A stretch of 64,000 nucleotides of DNA from Tsukamurella pseudospumae (GTDB lineage Bacteria > Actinomycetota > Actinomycetes > Mycobacteriales > Mycobacteriaceae), in the NCBI RefSeq assembly GCF_001575205.1, contig NZ_LSRE01000034.1, positions 1-64,000 of the forward strand, given 5' to 3'. Position numbers and translations under genes: made by a program. Position 1 is the stretch's first letter, and each line of letters starts with the position of its first letter. Below the pieces are notes generated by a model. That model did not search any database and had not been told where the DNA came from. It saw only the letters and a list, made by a program, of their open reading frames with translations. Positions 26,283 to 37,990 of this stretch are shown here, in pieces.

Positions 26283-26950
26283 CGGATCTCGCCGCGGCGA
26301 TCCGTGCCGAGTTGCGGGCCGCGGCGGACCCCGAGCGGGCGCCGAAGATGCAGGCGTACATGAAATCCGCGATGCCCTTCCTCGGCGTGCCCTCACCGGC
26401 CGTGCGCACGATCACCGCAGCCGTCCGGCGCGAGCACCCGCCCGCTGACCTCGACGAGCTGCGGGCGGCGGTGCTGGAGCTGTGGGACCACGCGGCGTAC
26501 CGCGAGGAGCGCTACGCCGCGCAGAACCTGCTGCGCTACCGGCTCGGCAAGGGCGATCCGGCTCTCCTACCCCTGCACGAGCACATCGCCGTGACCGGCG
26601 CCTGGTGGGACCACGTCGACGAGACCGCCCGCCACATCGCCGATCTCCACGATGCGCACCCCGAGGACACCGCGGCGGTGGTGCGGGCGTGGAGCCGGGG
26701 CGAGGACCTCTGGCTCCGCCGCCTGGCGATCATCTCCCAGCTCGGCCGGAAGGACCGGCTCGACACGGACCTCCTGACGGACGTGATCGAGCCGGCCCTG
26801 GCATCGTCGGAGTTCTTCCTGCGCAAGGCGATCGGCTGGGCCCTCCGGGAGCACGCGAAGACCGATCCGGACTGGGTGCGCGCCTATGTCACGGCGCACG
26901 AGGACCGGCTCAGCGGGCTCTCGCGGCGCGAGGCCCTCAAGCACCTGTGA
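26279..26950 (+). CDS. DNA alkylation repair protein (AlkD-like HEAT repeat)
   Basis: The 223-residue protein is all-helical and matches the AlkD/DNA_alkylation family: MKSAMPFLGVPSPAVRTI at about 26-43, EERYAAQNLLRYR, the WWDHVDE segment (about 108-114) and FFLRKAIGWALREHAKTDPDWVRAYV near the end. AlkD removes N3/N7-alkyl purines without base flipping. The start overlaps the preceding siderophore-binding gene by four bases, an unexpected coupling. Converges with the MFS gene, overlapping it by 14 bases. Confidence 0.88.
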   Translation: MTDLAAAIRAELRAAADPERAPKMQAYMKSAMPFLGVPSPAVRTITAAVRREHPPADLDELRAAVLELWDHAAYREERYAAQNLLRYRLGKGDPALLPLHEHIAVTGAWWDHVDETARHIADLHDAHPEDTAAVVRAWSRGEDLWLRRLAIISQLGRKDRLDTDLLTDVIEPALASSEFFLRKAIGWALREHAKTDPDWVRAYVTAHEDRLSGLSRREALKHL

Positions 26951-28130
26951 GGCAGTCCTCCGGGTGATCCGCAGCGGTGCGACGCGCGGCGCGGGCGGCA
27001 GCGCTGTCCCGCACCGCGAGCGCAATGGCGACGACGGCCAGCGCGGCCCCGGCGAGGGGGAGCGCACGGTAGGAGGCGCCGAGGTCGAGGAGCGTCCCAC
27101 CGAGCCAGGGGCCGATGGCGATCCCCGCGTTGAACGCCGCCACGGTGAACGCGGGGGCGAGCGTCGGTGCGCCGGGGGCGAGCATGAAGACCCGCGAGTT
27201 CAGTGCCGGGTTCGTGACGAAGCCGGCCGCGCCGAGGAGTGCCGCGGCGGCGCCGGCGGCGCTGGGATGCGGTAGCGCCACCGCGAGCGCGGTCGATGCC
27301 ACGGCCAGGGTCGCGGTACCGCCCACCAGCACCGATGCGGGTCTCGTGTCGGCGAGACGGCCGCCGACGGCGATCCCCGCCACCGCGCCCGCGCCGTAGA
27401 GGGCGAGCACGATCGGCACCGTCGACGGGGCGGCGTGCGAGGTCTCCAGGAGCATCGCGCCGAGGTAGCCGAACGAGATGAGCAGCGCGGCGATGGAGAA
27501 CGCCGTGATCGCGTACGACACCCACAACCGGCCGGTCCGCAGCGCGCGCACCTCCTCGCGCGGACGGGTGACGGCCCCCGTCGTGACGTGTGCGGGCACC
27601 GTCGTCGCGATCGCGGCGCCAGCCACCACCGTCGCGATCGCCACCGCGACGAAGGTCGCGCGCCAGCCCGCGTGCTGGCCGAGCAGGGTCCCGAGAGGGA
27701 GACCGATGACCGTCGCGAGGGTCAGGCCACCGGCGACGACACTCATCGCCCGGCCGCGGCGGTCCTCCGGGACGAGCGCGATCGCCGTCGTCGCGGCCAC
27801 CGACCAGAAGCCGGCGTAGACGAAGGCCCCGACGAACCGGGTCGCGAGGAGGACCGCGAACGAGTCGGTGGTCGCGGCCACGAGATGCGTGACGGCGAAC
27901 ACTCCGGTGAAGACCAGCAGCGCACGGCGTTTCGGCCAGCGCAGTGTCGCGAGCGCCAGCACGGGTGCACCGACCATCATCCCCAGCGCGAAGCCGGAGA
28001 TGAGCAGGCCGGCCTGCGGCACGGAGACGTGCAGGTCCGCCGACACCTCCGGAATCAGCCCCGCGAGCATGAGCTCCGAGGTGCCCTGCGCGAAGATCCC
28101 GAAGCCGAGGACGAACACGGCGAGCGGCAT
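26937..28130 (-). CDS. MFS transporter, DHA1/AraJ-type exporter
   Basis: A 397-residue protein of about 12 helices with DHA1 features: GFGIFAQGTSELMLAGLIPEVS at the N-terminus, the helix-4 motif region LATRFVGAFVYAGFWSV and LVPEDRRGRAMSVV between helices 4 and 5. Such proteins export sugars, purines or drugs by proton antiport. Its ATG overlaps the stop of the upstream SDR gene (TGATG), so both were one operon under the divergent TetR gene. The SDR partner is broken by a nonsense codon, which could reduce coupled translation of this gene. Confidence 0.85.
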   Translation of the reverse strand: MPLAVFVLGFGIFAQGTSELMLAGLIPEVSADLHVSVPQAGLLISGFALGMMVGAPVLALATLRWPKRRALLVFTGVFAVTHLVAATTDSFAVLLATRFVGAFVYAGFWSVAATTAIALVPEDRRGRAMSVVAGGLTLATVIGLPLGTLLGQHAGWRATFVAVAIATVVAGAAIATTVPAHVTTGAVTRPREEVRALRTGRLWVSYAITAFSIAALLISFGYLGAMLLETSHAAPSTVPIVLALYGAGAVAGIAVGGRLADTRPASVLVGGTATLAVASTALAVALPHPSAAGAAAALLGAAGFVTNPALNSRVFMLAPGAPTLAPAFTVAAFNAGIAIGPWLGGTLLDLGASYRALPLAGAALAVVAIALAVRDSAAARAARRTAADHPEDCLTGA

Positions 28131-28882
28131 CACAGCAGCGACCCGCCGCTCGCGTCGATCCACTGGCCCGTCACCCGGCCGGCCGCGTCGGAGACGAGGA
28201 AGCCGACCACGCCCGCCACGTCCGCGGGCTGCCCGATCCGCCCGAGCGGCGAGTCCGCGGCCATCGCGGCGCGCCCCTCCTCGGTGGCCAGCCGGGCCGC
28301 GTTCATGTCCGTCGCCGTGCCGCCCGGCCCGACCGCGTTGACGGTGATGGCGCGGGGCGCGAGCTCCTTGGCCAGGGCGAAGGTGAGCGCGTCGATCGCG
28401 GCCTTGGACATCGAGTAGGGGAGCAGCGCGGGGTTTTAGGAGCCGTGGGTGAACCGGGTCGAGATGTTCACCACCCGGCCGCCGTCGGTCAGCCGCGGGA
28501 GCCCGTGCTGCAGCACGAAGAACGGTGCGCGGGTGTTGACCGCGAGCACGCGGTCGAAGGTCGCGGCGTCGACCTCGGTGAACGGCGTTCGGCCGCCCAG
28601 GATTCCGGCGTTGTTGACGATGATGTCGGCGTGCGGCGCGTTCCGGTCGTACTCCTCCCACAAGCGCGCGGGCGCGTCCTCGGCCGCGAGGTCGGCGGCA
28701 AGGGGGAACGCCCGTCCGTCGCGCTCCTCGATGGCGCGGACCGTCCGCTCCGCGGCGTCGCGGTCCGCGCCGTGGATCGCCACCGTCGCCCCGCGGTCCG
28801 CGAGGCCGTCGGCGATCGCCCTGCCGATGCCGCGGCTCGCTCCCGTGACCAGTGCGTACTTGCCTGCCAGATCGGCGTGCAC
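28130..28882 (-). pseudogene. SDR family oxidoreductase interrupted by one in-frame TAA
   Basis: The frame is otherwise intact for 250 codons. The N-terminal part (28882-28439) has the Rossmann motif TGASRGIGRAI and NNAGILGG; the C-terminal part resumes with YSMSKAAIDALTFALAKELAP, VGPGG and a typical DASGGSLL end. The TAA (28438-28436) falls between the catalytic Ser region (VVNIST) and the catalytic Tyr/Lys (YSMSK), so neither half is functional alone. GTG start with a strong AGGAGG site. The rest of the protein shows no further damage, so the mutation is recent, a sequencing error, or read-through. Confidence 0.8.
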
Positions 28883-28900
28883 CGTGTTCCTCCTGAATTA

Positions 28901-28950
28901 CGTAGTGATCGCTACAGAAAAACGGTAACACTGATCCGTAGTGATCGCTA
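28901..28950. promoter_or_regulatory. Duplicated TetR-type operator
   Basis: The 14-base word CGTAGTGATCGCTA occurs at 28901-28914 and 28937-28950, in the same orientation and 36 bases apart. Each contains the near-palindrome TAGTGATCGCTA. The first lies beside the SDR ribosome site region, and the second abuts the TACAAT -10 (28951-28956) of the tetR gene. This suits repression of both directions by the adjacent TetR protein. Confidence 0.75.
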
Positions 28951-28962
28951 TACAATGAGGTC

Positions 28963-29562
28963 ATGGCGATCGGTACCCGCGGCAGGCCGCGCTCCTTCGA
29001 CCGCGACGCGGCGCTGGACGCCGCCGCGCGCCTGTTCTGGGAGAAGGGATTCGAGGCGACCTCGATCCGTGATCTCACAGACCGGCTCGGCATCGAGGCG
29101 CCCAGTCTGTACCGCGCGTTCGGCGACAAGCGGCGGCTCTTCGAGGAGGCCGTCGGCGAGTACGACCGCACCTACGGCGGATTCATCGACGACGCGTTCG
29201 CGGAGGAGTCCACGGCGCGCACGATCGCGCTGCGGCTGCTCGCGGAGGGGCCCGCGCGGTACACCCGCGCGGGACTGCCGCGCGGCTGCCTGGTGGTGAG
29301 CGGCGACGCCGGCACCACGGACGCCGAGGTCATCGGCTACATGATCGCGATGCGCTCCGCGAACGTCGCGCGCCTGGCCGACCGCATCGGCCGCGACGTG
29401 GAGTCCGGGGTGTTGCCCGGCACCGTCGATCCGCTCGCGTTGGCGCGCTTCACCTTCGCGACCCTGAACGGGCTCGCCGAGGCCGCCCGCGAGGGCGTGC
29501 CGGTACAGGAGTTGGAGGCCGTGGCCGCGGTCGCCGCGGGCGCCTGGCCCGTCAGCTCCTGA
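28963..29562 (+). CDS. TetR/AcrR family transcriptional regulator
   Basis: The 199-residue protein has an N-terminal HTH (RPRSFDRDAALDAAARLFWEKGFEATSIRDLTDRLGI with the recognition part APSLYRAFGDKRRLF) and a helical ligand-binding half with PRGCLVVSGD and a TetR_C-type end. It resembles regulators of SDR and MFS detoxification genes. It is divergent from such genes, with two operator copies between. TACAAT 6 nt before the ATG suggests a leaderless mRNA. The inducer is unknown. Converges with mntR, overlapping it by 11 bases. Confidence 0.88.
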   Translation: MAIGTRGRPRSFDRDAALDAAARLFWEKGFEATSIRDLTDRLGIEAPSLYRAFGDKRRLFEEAVGEYDRTYGGFIDDAFAEESTARTIALRLLAEGPARYTRAGLPRGCLVVSGDAGTTDAEVIGYMIAMRSANVARLADRIGRDVESGVLPGTVDPLALARFTFATLNGLAEAAREGVPVQELEAVAAVAAGAWPVSS

Positions 29563-30250
29563 CCCAGATCGCCTGCGCGGCGATGTCGCCCAGGTCGAGG
29601 GGGGCACCGTCGTCCACCGTGACGGCGACGGTCCCGAGGAACTTGCGCAGCTCCACGACCTCGATCCGGGCGTCGGGCGCGATGCCGACCTCCTGGAAGT
29701 AGCGCAGCATCTCGGGGTCGGAATCGGAGATCCGGGCGACGGTGCCGGACTGCCCGGCCTCGAGTTCGGACAGCAGGCACGCGTCGGGGGTGGGGACGGT
29801 GCCGTCGGGCTGCGGGATCGGGTCGCCGTGCGGGTCGCGAGAGGGGAAGCCGAGCCGCTCGTCGAGGCGCGCCAGGAAGCGCTCGGAGACCGCGTGCTCG
29901 AGGACCTCCGCCTCGTCGTGCACCTCGTCCCAGCCGTAGCCGAGCTCGGAGACGAGGAAGGTCTCGAGGAGCCGGTGGCGGCGCACCATCGCGGTGGCGG
30001 CGGAGCGGCCGTCGTCGGTGAGTGTGACCGCGCCGTATTTCTCGTGGTCGACCAGCCCCTGGTCGGCCAGCTTGCGGATGGCCTCGGAGGCGGTGGACGC
30101 GGAGACGCCGAGCGCATCGGCGAGCGACTTCGTGGTGACCTTCACGTCGGACCACTCCTGCGCGGTCCAGATCTGCTTGAGGTAGTCCTGCGTGACCGCG
30201 GACAGCTCGCTCACGGGGCGCGGCGAATCGGGCAGGGGAGGCTTACTCAC
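29552..30250 (-). CDS. mntR: DtxR-family manganese-dependent regulator (MntR/SirR)
   Basis: The 232-residue protein has an N-terminal winged helix (TTKSLADALGVSASTASEAIRKLADQGLVDH), a metal-binding dimerisation domain (RRHRLLETF, then EVHDEAEVLEHAVSE) and a C-terminal FeoA/SH3-like domain. Relative to IdeR, the Cys ligand region AEACRWEH reads DEAEVLEH, with Glu at the Cys position, as in manganese-type members. The M. tuberculosis homolog Rv2788 sits in the same place beside ribF. The GTG at 30250 has TATGGT (30262-30257) 6 nt upstream. Confidence 0.87.
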   Translation of the reverse strand: MSKPPLPDSPRPVSELSAVTQDYLKQIWTAQEWSDVKVTTKSLADALGVSASTASEAIRKLADQGLVDHEKYGAVTLTDDGRSAATAMVRRHRLLETFLVSELGYGWDEVHDEAEVLEHAVSERFLARLDERLGFPSRDPHGDPIPQPDGTVPTPDACLLSELEAGQSGTVARISDSDPEMLRYFQEVGIAPDARIEVVELRKFLGTVAVTVDDGAPLDLGDIAAQAIWVRS

Positions 30251-30256
30251 GCACCC

Positions 30257-30278
30257 ACCATAGGCCGTCCGATAGGGT
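30257..30278. promoter_or_regulatory. Divergent leaderless promoters of mntR and ribF
   Basis: TATGGT on the minus strand (30262-30257) lies 6 nt before the mntR GTG, and TAGGGT on the plus strand (30273-30278) lies 6 nt before the ribF GTG. The two -10 elements are 10 bases apart in a 34-base gap, so the two polymerases would compete. Direct autoregulation of mntR could therefore also affect ribF. Confidence 0.5.
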
Positions 30279-30284
30279 GAGTGC

Positions 30285-31247
30285 GTGCTTCGCTGGCGAG
30301 GGCTCGATGACGTTCCCGCGGACTGGGGACGCTGTGTGGTGACGATCGGCGTGTTCGACGGTGTACACCGTGGACACGCCCAATTGATCGCACGCGCGAC
30401 CGCGGAGGCCCATGAACGTGGGCTCCCGGCGGTCCTGATGACGTTCGATCCGCATCCCGCCGAGGTGGTGCGCCCCGGTTCGCATCCTCCGCAGCTCACG
30501 ACGCTGACCCGGCGCGCCGAGCTGGCCGAGGAACTGGGCATCGACGTCTTCTGCGTGATGCCCTTCACCGCGACCGTCATGGCGCAGCCGGCCGAGGACT
30601 TCGTCCACTCGATTCTGGTCGAGCGGCTGCACGCCGCGGCCGTCGTCGTCGGCGACAACTTCACCTTCGGCTACCGCGCGCTCGGCAACGTCGAGATGCT
30701 CGGCCAGCTCGGCCAGAAGTTCGGCTTCTCCGTCGACGCGGTCCCGCTGCTCACGGAGCACTCGGTCACTTACTCCTCGACGTACATCCGCTCGTGCGTC
30801 GACGCGGGCGATGTGGCCGCCGCCGCCGAGGCGCTCGGCCGGCCCCACCGGGTCGAGGGCGTCGTCGTCCGCGGCGACGGTCGCGGTCGCGAACTGGGCT
30901 TCCCGACGGCGAACGTCGCGCCGCCGATGTTCGCCGCGATCCCCGCCGACGGCGTGTACGCCGCGTGGTTCACCGTCCTGGGGCCCGGTCCGGTCGTCGG
31001 GCAGGTGACGCCGGGGGAGCGGTATCCGGCCGCGGTCTCGGTCGGCAGCAACCCGACCTTCTCGGGGCGCACGCGCACCGTCGAGGCCTTCGTGCTCGAC
31101 ACGTCCGCCGATCTGTACGGCCAACACGTGGCCGTGGACTTCGTGGACCGGGTGCGCGGGATGGAGCGGTTCGACTCGATCGAGGACCTGCTCAAGGCGA
31201 TGGGCGGCGACGTGGACAAGACCCGCGCGATTCTGGGAATCGCCTGA
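30285..31247 (+). CDS. ribF: Bifunctional riboflavin kinase/FAD synthetase
   Basis: Makes FMN from riboflavin and FAD from FMN. The 320-residue protein has the nucleotidyltransferase half with TIGVFDGVHRGHAQLI (about 20-35), FDPHPAEVV, VVGDNFTFGYR and SSTYIRS, and the flavokinase half with GFPTANV (about 206) and SVGSNPTFSG. GTG start after TAGGGT at 6 nt. Followed by the rpsO promoter and rpsO, the same order as in mycobacteria. Confidence 0.96.
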   Translation: MLRWRGLDDVPADWGRCVVTIGVFDGVHRGHAQLIARATAEAHERGLPAVLMTFDPHPAEVVRPGSHPPQLTTLTRRAELAEELGIDVFCVMPFTATVMAQPAEDFVHSILVERLHAAAVVVGDNFTFGYRALGNVEMLGQLGQKFGFSVDAVPLLTEHSVTYSSTYIRSCVDAGDVAAAAEALGRPHRVEGVVVRGDGRGRELGFPTANVAPPMFAAIPADGVYAAWFTVLGPGPVVGQVTPGERYPAAVSVGSNPTFSGRTRTVEAFVLDTSADLYGQHVAVDFVDRVRGMERFDSIEDLLKAMGGDVDKTRAILGIA

Positions 31248-31254
31248 CTCCTGG

Positions 31255-31260
31255 TAGCGT
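31255..31260 (+). promoter_or_regulatory. Probable -10 element for rpsO
   Basis: TAGCGT lies just after the ribF stop. A transcript starting about 7 nt later would carry a leader of about 70 nt with the AAGGAG ribosome site at 31323-31328. S15 often represses its own mRNA through such leaders; no specific fold was identified here. Confidence 0.4.
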
Positions 31261-31335
31261 GGCCTCTCGTGCCTGCTGCGGTTCGCGGTGGCGGCACGGA
31301 TCCATGACGACGCGATACTGAGAAGGAGCTCATCC

Positions 31336-31605
31336 ATGTCGCTCACCACCGAGCAGAAGAAGTCCATCCTCGCCGAGTACGGCCTCCACGAGACCGACAC
31401 CGGTTCGCCCGAGGCGCAGGTCGCGATGCTCACCAAGCGCATCACCGACCTCACCGAGCACCTCAAGCAGCACAAGCACGATCACCACAGCCGCCGCGGC
31501 CTGCTGCTGCTGGTCGGCCGTCGTCGCCGTCTGCTGAAGTACGTCGCCTCGGTCGACATCAACCGCTACCGCACGCTCATCGAGCGCCTCGGCCTGCGTC
31601 GCTAA
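31336..31605 (+). CDS. rpsO: 30S ribosomal protein S15
   Basis: Binds the central domain of 16S rRNA early in 30S assembly. The 89-residue protein has the family sequence features: [15 protein letters not shown] (about 22-36), [22 protein letters not shown] and the C-terminal [12 protein letters not shown]. Length is standard. The ATG follows AAGGAG with 7 nt spacing. Followed by a clear terminator. Confidence 0.98.
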   Translation: MSLTTEQKKSILAEYGLHETDTGSPEAQVAMLTKRITDLTEHLKQHKHDHHSRRGLLLLVGRRRRLLKYVASVDINRYRTLIERLGLRR

Positions 31606-31616
31606 GAGCTTTCGCC

Positions 31617-31652
31617 AGCGGCCCGCTTCCGGATTTCCGGGGGCGGGCCGCT
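31617..31652 (+). terminator. rpsO terminator hairpin
   Basis: AGCGGCCCGC (31617-31626) pairs with GCGGGCCGCT (31643-31652), with a 16-base loop that can itself fold through CCGGA/TCCGG. It begins 11 bases after the rpsO stop. Confidence 0.75.
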
Positions 31653-32051
31653 CGCGTTTGTCGGGTTCGACGGTGCGCCGCCCGTCCGGTGGGGGTGCGG
31701 ACCCGGGTGCGGGGTGTGTCGCTTCCGCGAGCGATGCGCGCGGCGCACACCGCTCTGACCTGCGACGATGCGGCGCGGGTTATGTGGCGCGCGGATACCC
31801 TGGCGGTTCGGTAGACGGGGCGAGCCGTCCCTCATCCAGCGGACCGCGGTCCAGCCATCACGTCAGACGCGGTCAGCCGTGGATTCACAGATCACTGTGG
31901 GCGCGGGCGCCAGGACACCGTCGCCCTGCCGAGGCCGGGGGTATGCGGCGCGCGTATAGCCCCGTCGGGAAAATTTCCCCTTTGACCTGCAGGTATTCAG
32001 CAATGCGTGCCGCGCATGGCCTGCGCGACCGACACCACTCTCCGAGAGGCG
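31653..32051. other. 399-base gap between convergent genes with a duplicated 17-mer
   Basis: No convincing gene is seen. A 17-base element occurs twice with two differences: TATGTGGCGCGCGGATA (31781-31797) and TATGCGGCGCGCGTATA (31942-31958); each is partly self-complementary. A hairpin CACAG-ATCA-CTGTG lies at 31886-31899 and a near-palindrome GGGAAAATTTCCC at 31967-31979. Neither neighbour should need a promoter here because both end here. A small RNA or a binding region is possible but unproven. Confidence 0.4.
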
Positions 32052-35420
<3,369 letters not shown>

Positions 35421-35746
35421 CCCGTTCCTCTCCGCTCGTGTACGGCGTGTGCGAATCACCTGGAAAAGACTCCCGATGATAGCCTTGATGGCGGTCCGTC
35501 CGACGTCGGCGCCGGAAGATCCGGTCGCCGACATCTGCGGTGCGCCTTCTCGGTGTCACTCCCCGCGGGGTGGTCCTCGGTAGTGGTCGCCGGAACGGCC
35601 TGCATGACGCAGGCGCGAGTCCGGCGGCTTCGATCGATGACCGCGCCAGAGCGCCCGCCGCCAACGTCGAACGACGGGGCCACGCGCAGCATGCGCGCCG
35701 CCCGGCGAGGACGAGCCGCACGACAGAGAAGGTCACTTCACACTTC
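35421..35746. promoter_or_regulatory. Divergent lysX/pnp control region with leader hairpin
   Basis: This 326-base gap holds a minus-strand TATCAT (about 35478-35473) likely to serve lysX. Toward pnp there is a hairpin GCCTGC-ATGAC-GCAGGC (35598-35614), followed by about 130 unstructured-looking bases. PNPase mRNAs in other bacteria are autoregulated through a 5' hairpin, so this one is a candidate. The nearest purine-rich site, AGAAGG, is 15 bases before the pnp ATG. Confidence 0.4.
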
Positions 35747-37987
35747 ATGACTGATAACAACCAGGTCGAGTTCGACGACGACATCACCGAAGCCGTCGCC
35801 GTCATCGACAACGGTTCCTTCGGTACGCGCACCATCCGGTTCGAGACCGGCCGCTTCGCGCAGCAGGCCGCGGGCTCCGTCGCCGCGTACCTCGACGACG
35901 AGACGATGCTGCTCTCGGCCACGTCGCACAGCAAGCATCCGAAGGAGCACTTCGACTTCTTCCCGCTGACCGTGGACGTCGAGGAGCGCATGTACGCCGC
36001 GGGCCGCATCCCCGGCTCGTTCTTCCGTCGCGAGGGTCGCCCGTCGACCGACGCGATCCTCACCTGCCGTCTGATCGACCGGCCGCTGCGCCCGTCCTTC
36101 GTCGACGGTCTCCGCAACGAGATCCAGGTCGTCGTGACGGTCATGTCGCTCGACCCGAACGACCTGTACGACGTGGTGGCGATCAACGCCGCCTCGGCGT
36201 CGACGCAGATCGCGGGCCTGCCCTTCTCCGGCCCGGTCGGCGGCGTGCGCGTCGCGCTGATCGACGGCCAGTGGGTCGCCTTCCCGACAGTCGAGCAGCT
36301 CGAGCGCGCCGTCTTCGACATGGTCGTCGCCGGCCGCATCGTCTCGGGCTCCGGCAAGGACGCCGATGTCGCGATCATGATGGTCGAGGCCGAGGCCACC
36401 GAGAACGTCATCGAGCTCATCGCCGGCGGCGCCACCGCGCCCACCGAGACCGTCGTGGCCGAGGGCCTCGAGGCCGCCAAGCCCTTCATCGCCGTGCTCT
36501 GCGAGGCGCAGAAGCAGCTGGCCGCCGGCGCCGCCAAGCCGACCGGCGAGTTCCCGCTGTTCCTGCCCTACCAGGACGACGTCTTCGCCGCCGTCGAGGC
36601 CGCGGGCGCCGCGGGCCTCAACGAGGCGCTGTCGATCGCCGGCAAGCAGGAGCGCGACAATGCCACCGACGCCGTCAAGGCGCAGGTGCTCGAGGCCGTG
36701 GGCCCGCAGTTCGAGGGCCGCGAGGGCGAGATCGGCGCGGCCTTCCGCTCGCTGACCAAGAAGCTCGTGCGTCAGCGCATCCTCACCGACCACTTCCGCA
36801 TCGACGGCCGTGGCATCACCGACATCCGCTCGCTCAGCGCCGAGATCGCCGTGATCCCGCGCGCCCACGGCAGCGCACTGTTCGAGCGCGGCGAGACCCA
36901 GATCCTGGGCGTCACCACGCTGGACATGGTCAAGATGGCGCAGCAGATCGACTCGCTCGGGCCCGAGAAGTCGAAGCGCTACATGCACCACTACAACTTC
37001 CCGCCGTACTCGACCGGTGAGACCGGCCGCGTCGGTTCGCCGAAGCGCCGCGAGATCGGCCACGGCGCGCTCGCCGAGCGCGCCCTCGTCCCGGTGCTGC
37101 CCTCGGTGGAGGAGTTCCCCTACGCCATTCGCCAGGTCTCGGAGGCGCTGAGCTCGAACGGCTCCACGTCGATGGGCTCGGTCTGCGCCTCGACGATGTC
37201 GCTGCTCAACGCCGGCGTGCCGCTCAAGGCGCCCGTCGCGGGTATTGCCATGGGCCTCGTGTCCGACGAGGTCGACGGCCAGGCCCGCTACGTGGCCCTG
37301 ACCGACATCCTCGGTGCCGAGGACGCCTTCGGCGACATGGACTTCAAGGTCGCCGGTACGTCCGACTTCGTCACCGCCCTGCAGCTGGACACCAAGCTCG
37401 ACGGCATCCCGTCGCAGGTCCTGGCCGGCGCGCTGGGCCAGGCGAAGGACGCCCGCACCACGATCCTCGAGGTCATGGCCGAGGCGATCGACGCTCCCGA
37501 CGAGATGAGCCCGTACGCCCCGCGGATCACCACCATCAAGGTGCCCGTGGACAAGATCGGCGAGGTCATCGGACCCAAGGGCAAGACGATCAACTCCATC
37601 ACCGAGGAGACCGGCGCCAACATCTCGATCGAGGATGACGGCACGGTGTTCGTCGGTGCCGCCGACGGCCCGTCGGCGCAGGCGGCGATCGATCGCATCA
37701 ACGCGATCGCGAACCCGCAGCTGCCCAAGGTGGGCGAGCGCTTCCTGGGCACCGTGGTCAAGACCACGGCGTTCGGCGCCTTCGTCTCGCTGGTGCCCGG
37801 CCGCGACGGCCTGGTCCACATCAGCAAGCTGGGCAACGGCAAGCGCGTGAACAAGGTCGAGGACGTGGTCAACGTCGGCAGCAAGCTGCAGGTCGAGATC
37901 GCCGACATCGACGAGCGCGGCAAGATCAGCCTGATCCCCGTCGTGGAAGAGGCTGCCGCCGAGGCGGCGCCCGCGGGCGAGGAGTAG
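35747..37987 (+). CDS. pnp: Polyribonucleotide nucleotidyltransferase (PNPase)
   Basis: Degrades RNA 3' to 5' with phosphate. The 746-residue protein has two RNase PH domains (the second with [20 protein letters not shown] and [23 protein letters not shown]), a linking alpha domain, a KH domain ([20 protein letters not shown], about 605-624) and a C-terminal S1 domain ([20 protein letters not shown], about 666-685). The standard actinobacterial extra N-terminal residues are present. The weak ribosome-site spacing fits post-transcriptional control. Immediately followed by the M16 protease gene, as in mycobacteria. Confidence 0.97.
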   Translation: MTDNNQVEFDDDITEAVAVIDNGSFGTRTIRFETGRFAQQAAGSVAAYLDDETMLLSATSHSKHPKEHFDFFPLTVDVEERMYAAGRIPGSFFRREGRPSTDAILTCRLIDRPLRPSFVDGLRNEIQVVVTVMSLDPNDLYDVVAINAASASTQIAGLPFSGPVGGVRVALIDGQWVAFPTVEQLERAVFDMVVAGRIVSGSGKDADVAIMMVEAEATENVIELIAGGATAPTETVVAEGLEAAKPFIAVLCEAQKQLAAGAAKPTGEFPLFLPYQDDVFAAVEAAGAAGLNEALSIAGKQERDNATDAVKAQVLEAVGPQFEGREGEIGAAFRSLTKKLVRQRILTDHFRIDGRGITDIRSLSAEIAVIPRAHGSALFERGETQILGVTTLDMVKMAQQIDSLGPEKSKRYMHHYNFPPYSTGETGRVGSPKRREIGHGALAERALVPVLPSVEEFPYAIRQVSEALSSNGSTSMGSVCASTMSLLNAGVPLKAPVAGIAMGLVSDEVDGQARYVALTDILGAEDAFGDMDFKVAGTSDFVTALQLDTKLDGIPSQVLAGALGQAKDARTTILEVMAEAIDAPDEMSPYAPRITTIKVPVDKIGEVIGPKGKTINSITEETGANISIEDDGTVFVGAADGPSAQAAIDRINAIANPQLPKVGERFLGTVVKTTAFGAFVSLVPGRDGLVHISKLGNGKRVNKVEDVVNVGSKLQVEIADIDERGKISLIPVVEEAAAEAAPAGEE

Positions 37988-37990
37988 GAA

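Noticed and set aside
31661-31680. T-loop-like GGGTTCGACGG suggesting a tRNA
   Set aside because: No acceptor stem or anticodon arm can be formed around it. The word is a copy of the abundant GACGGTGC motif.
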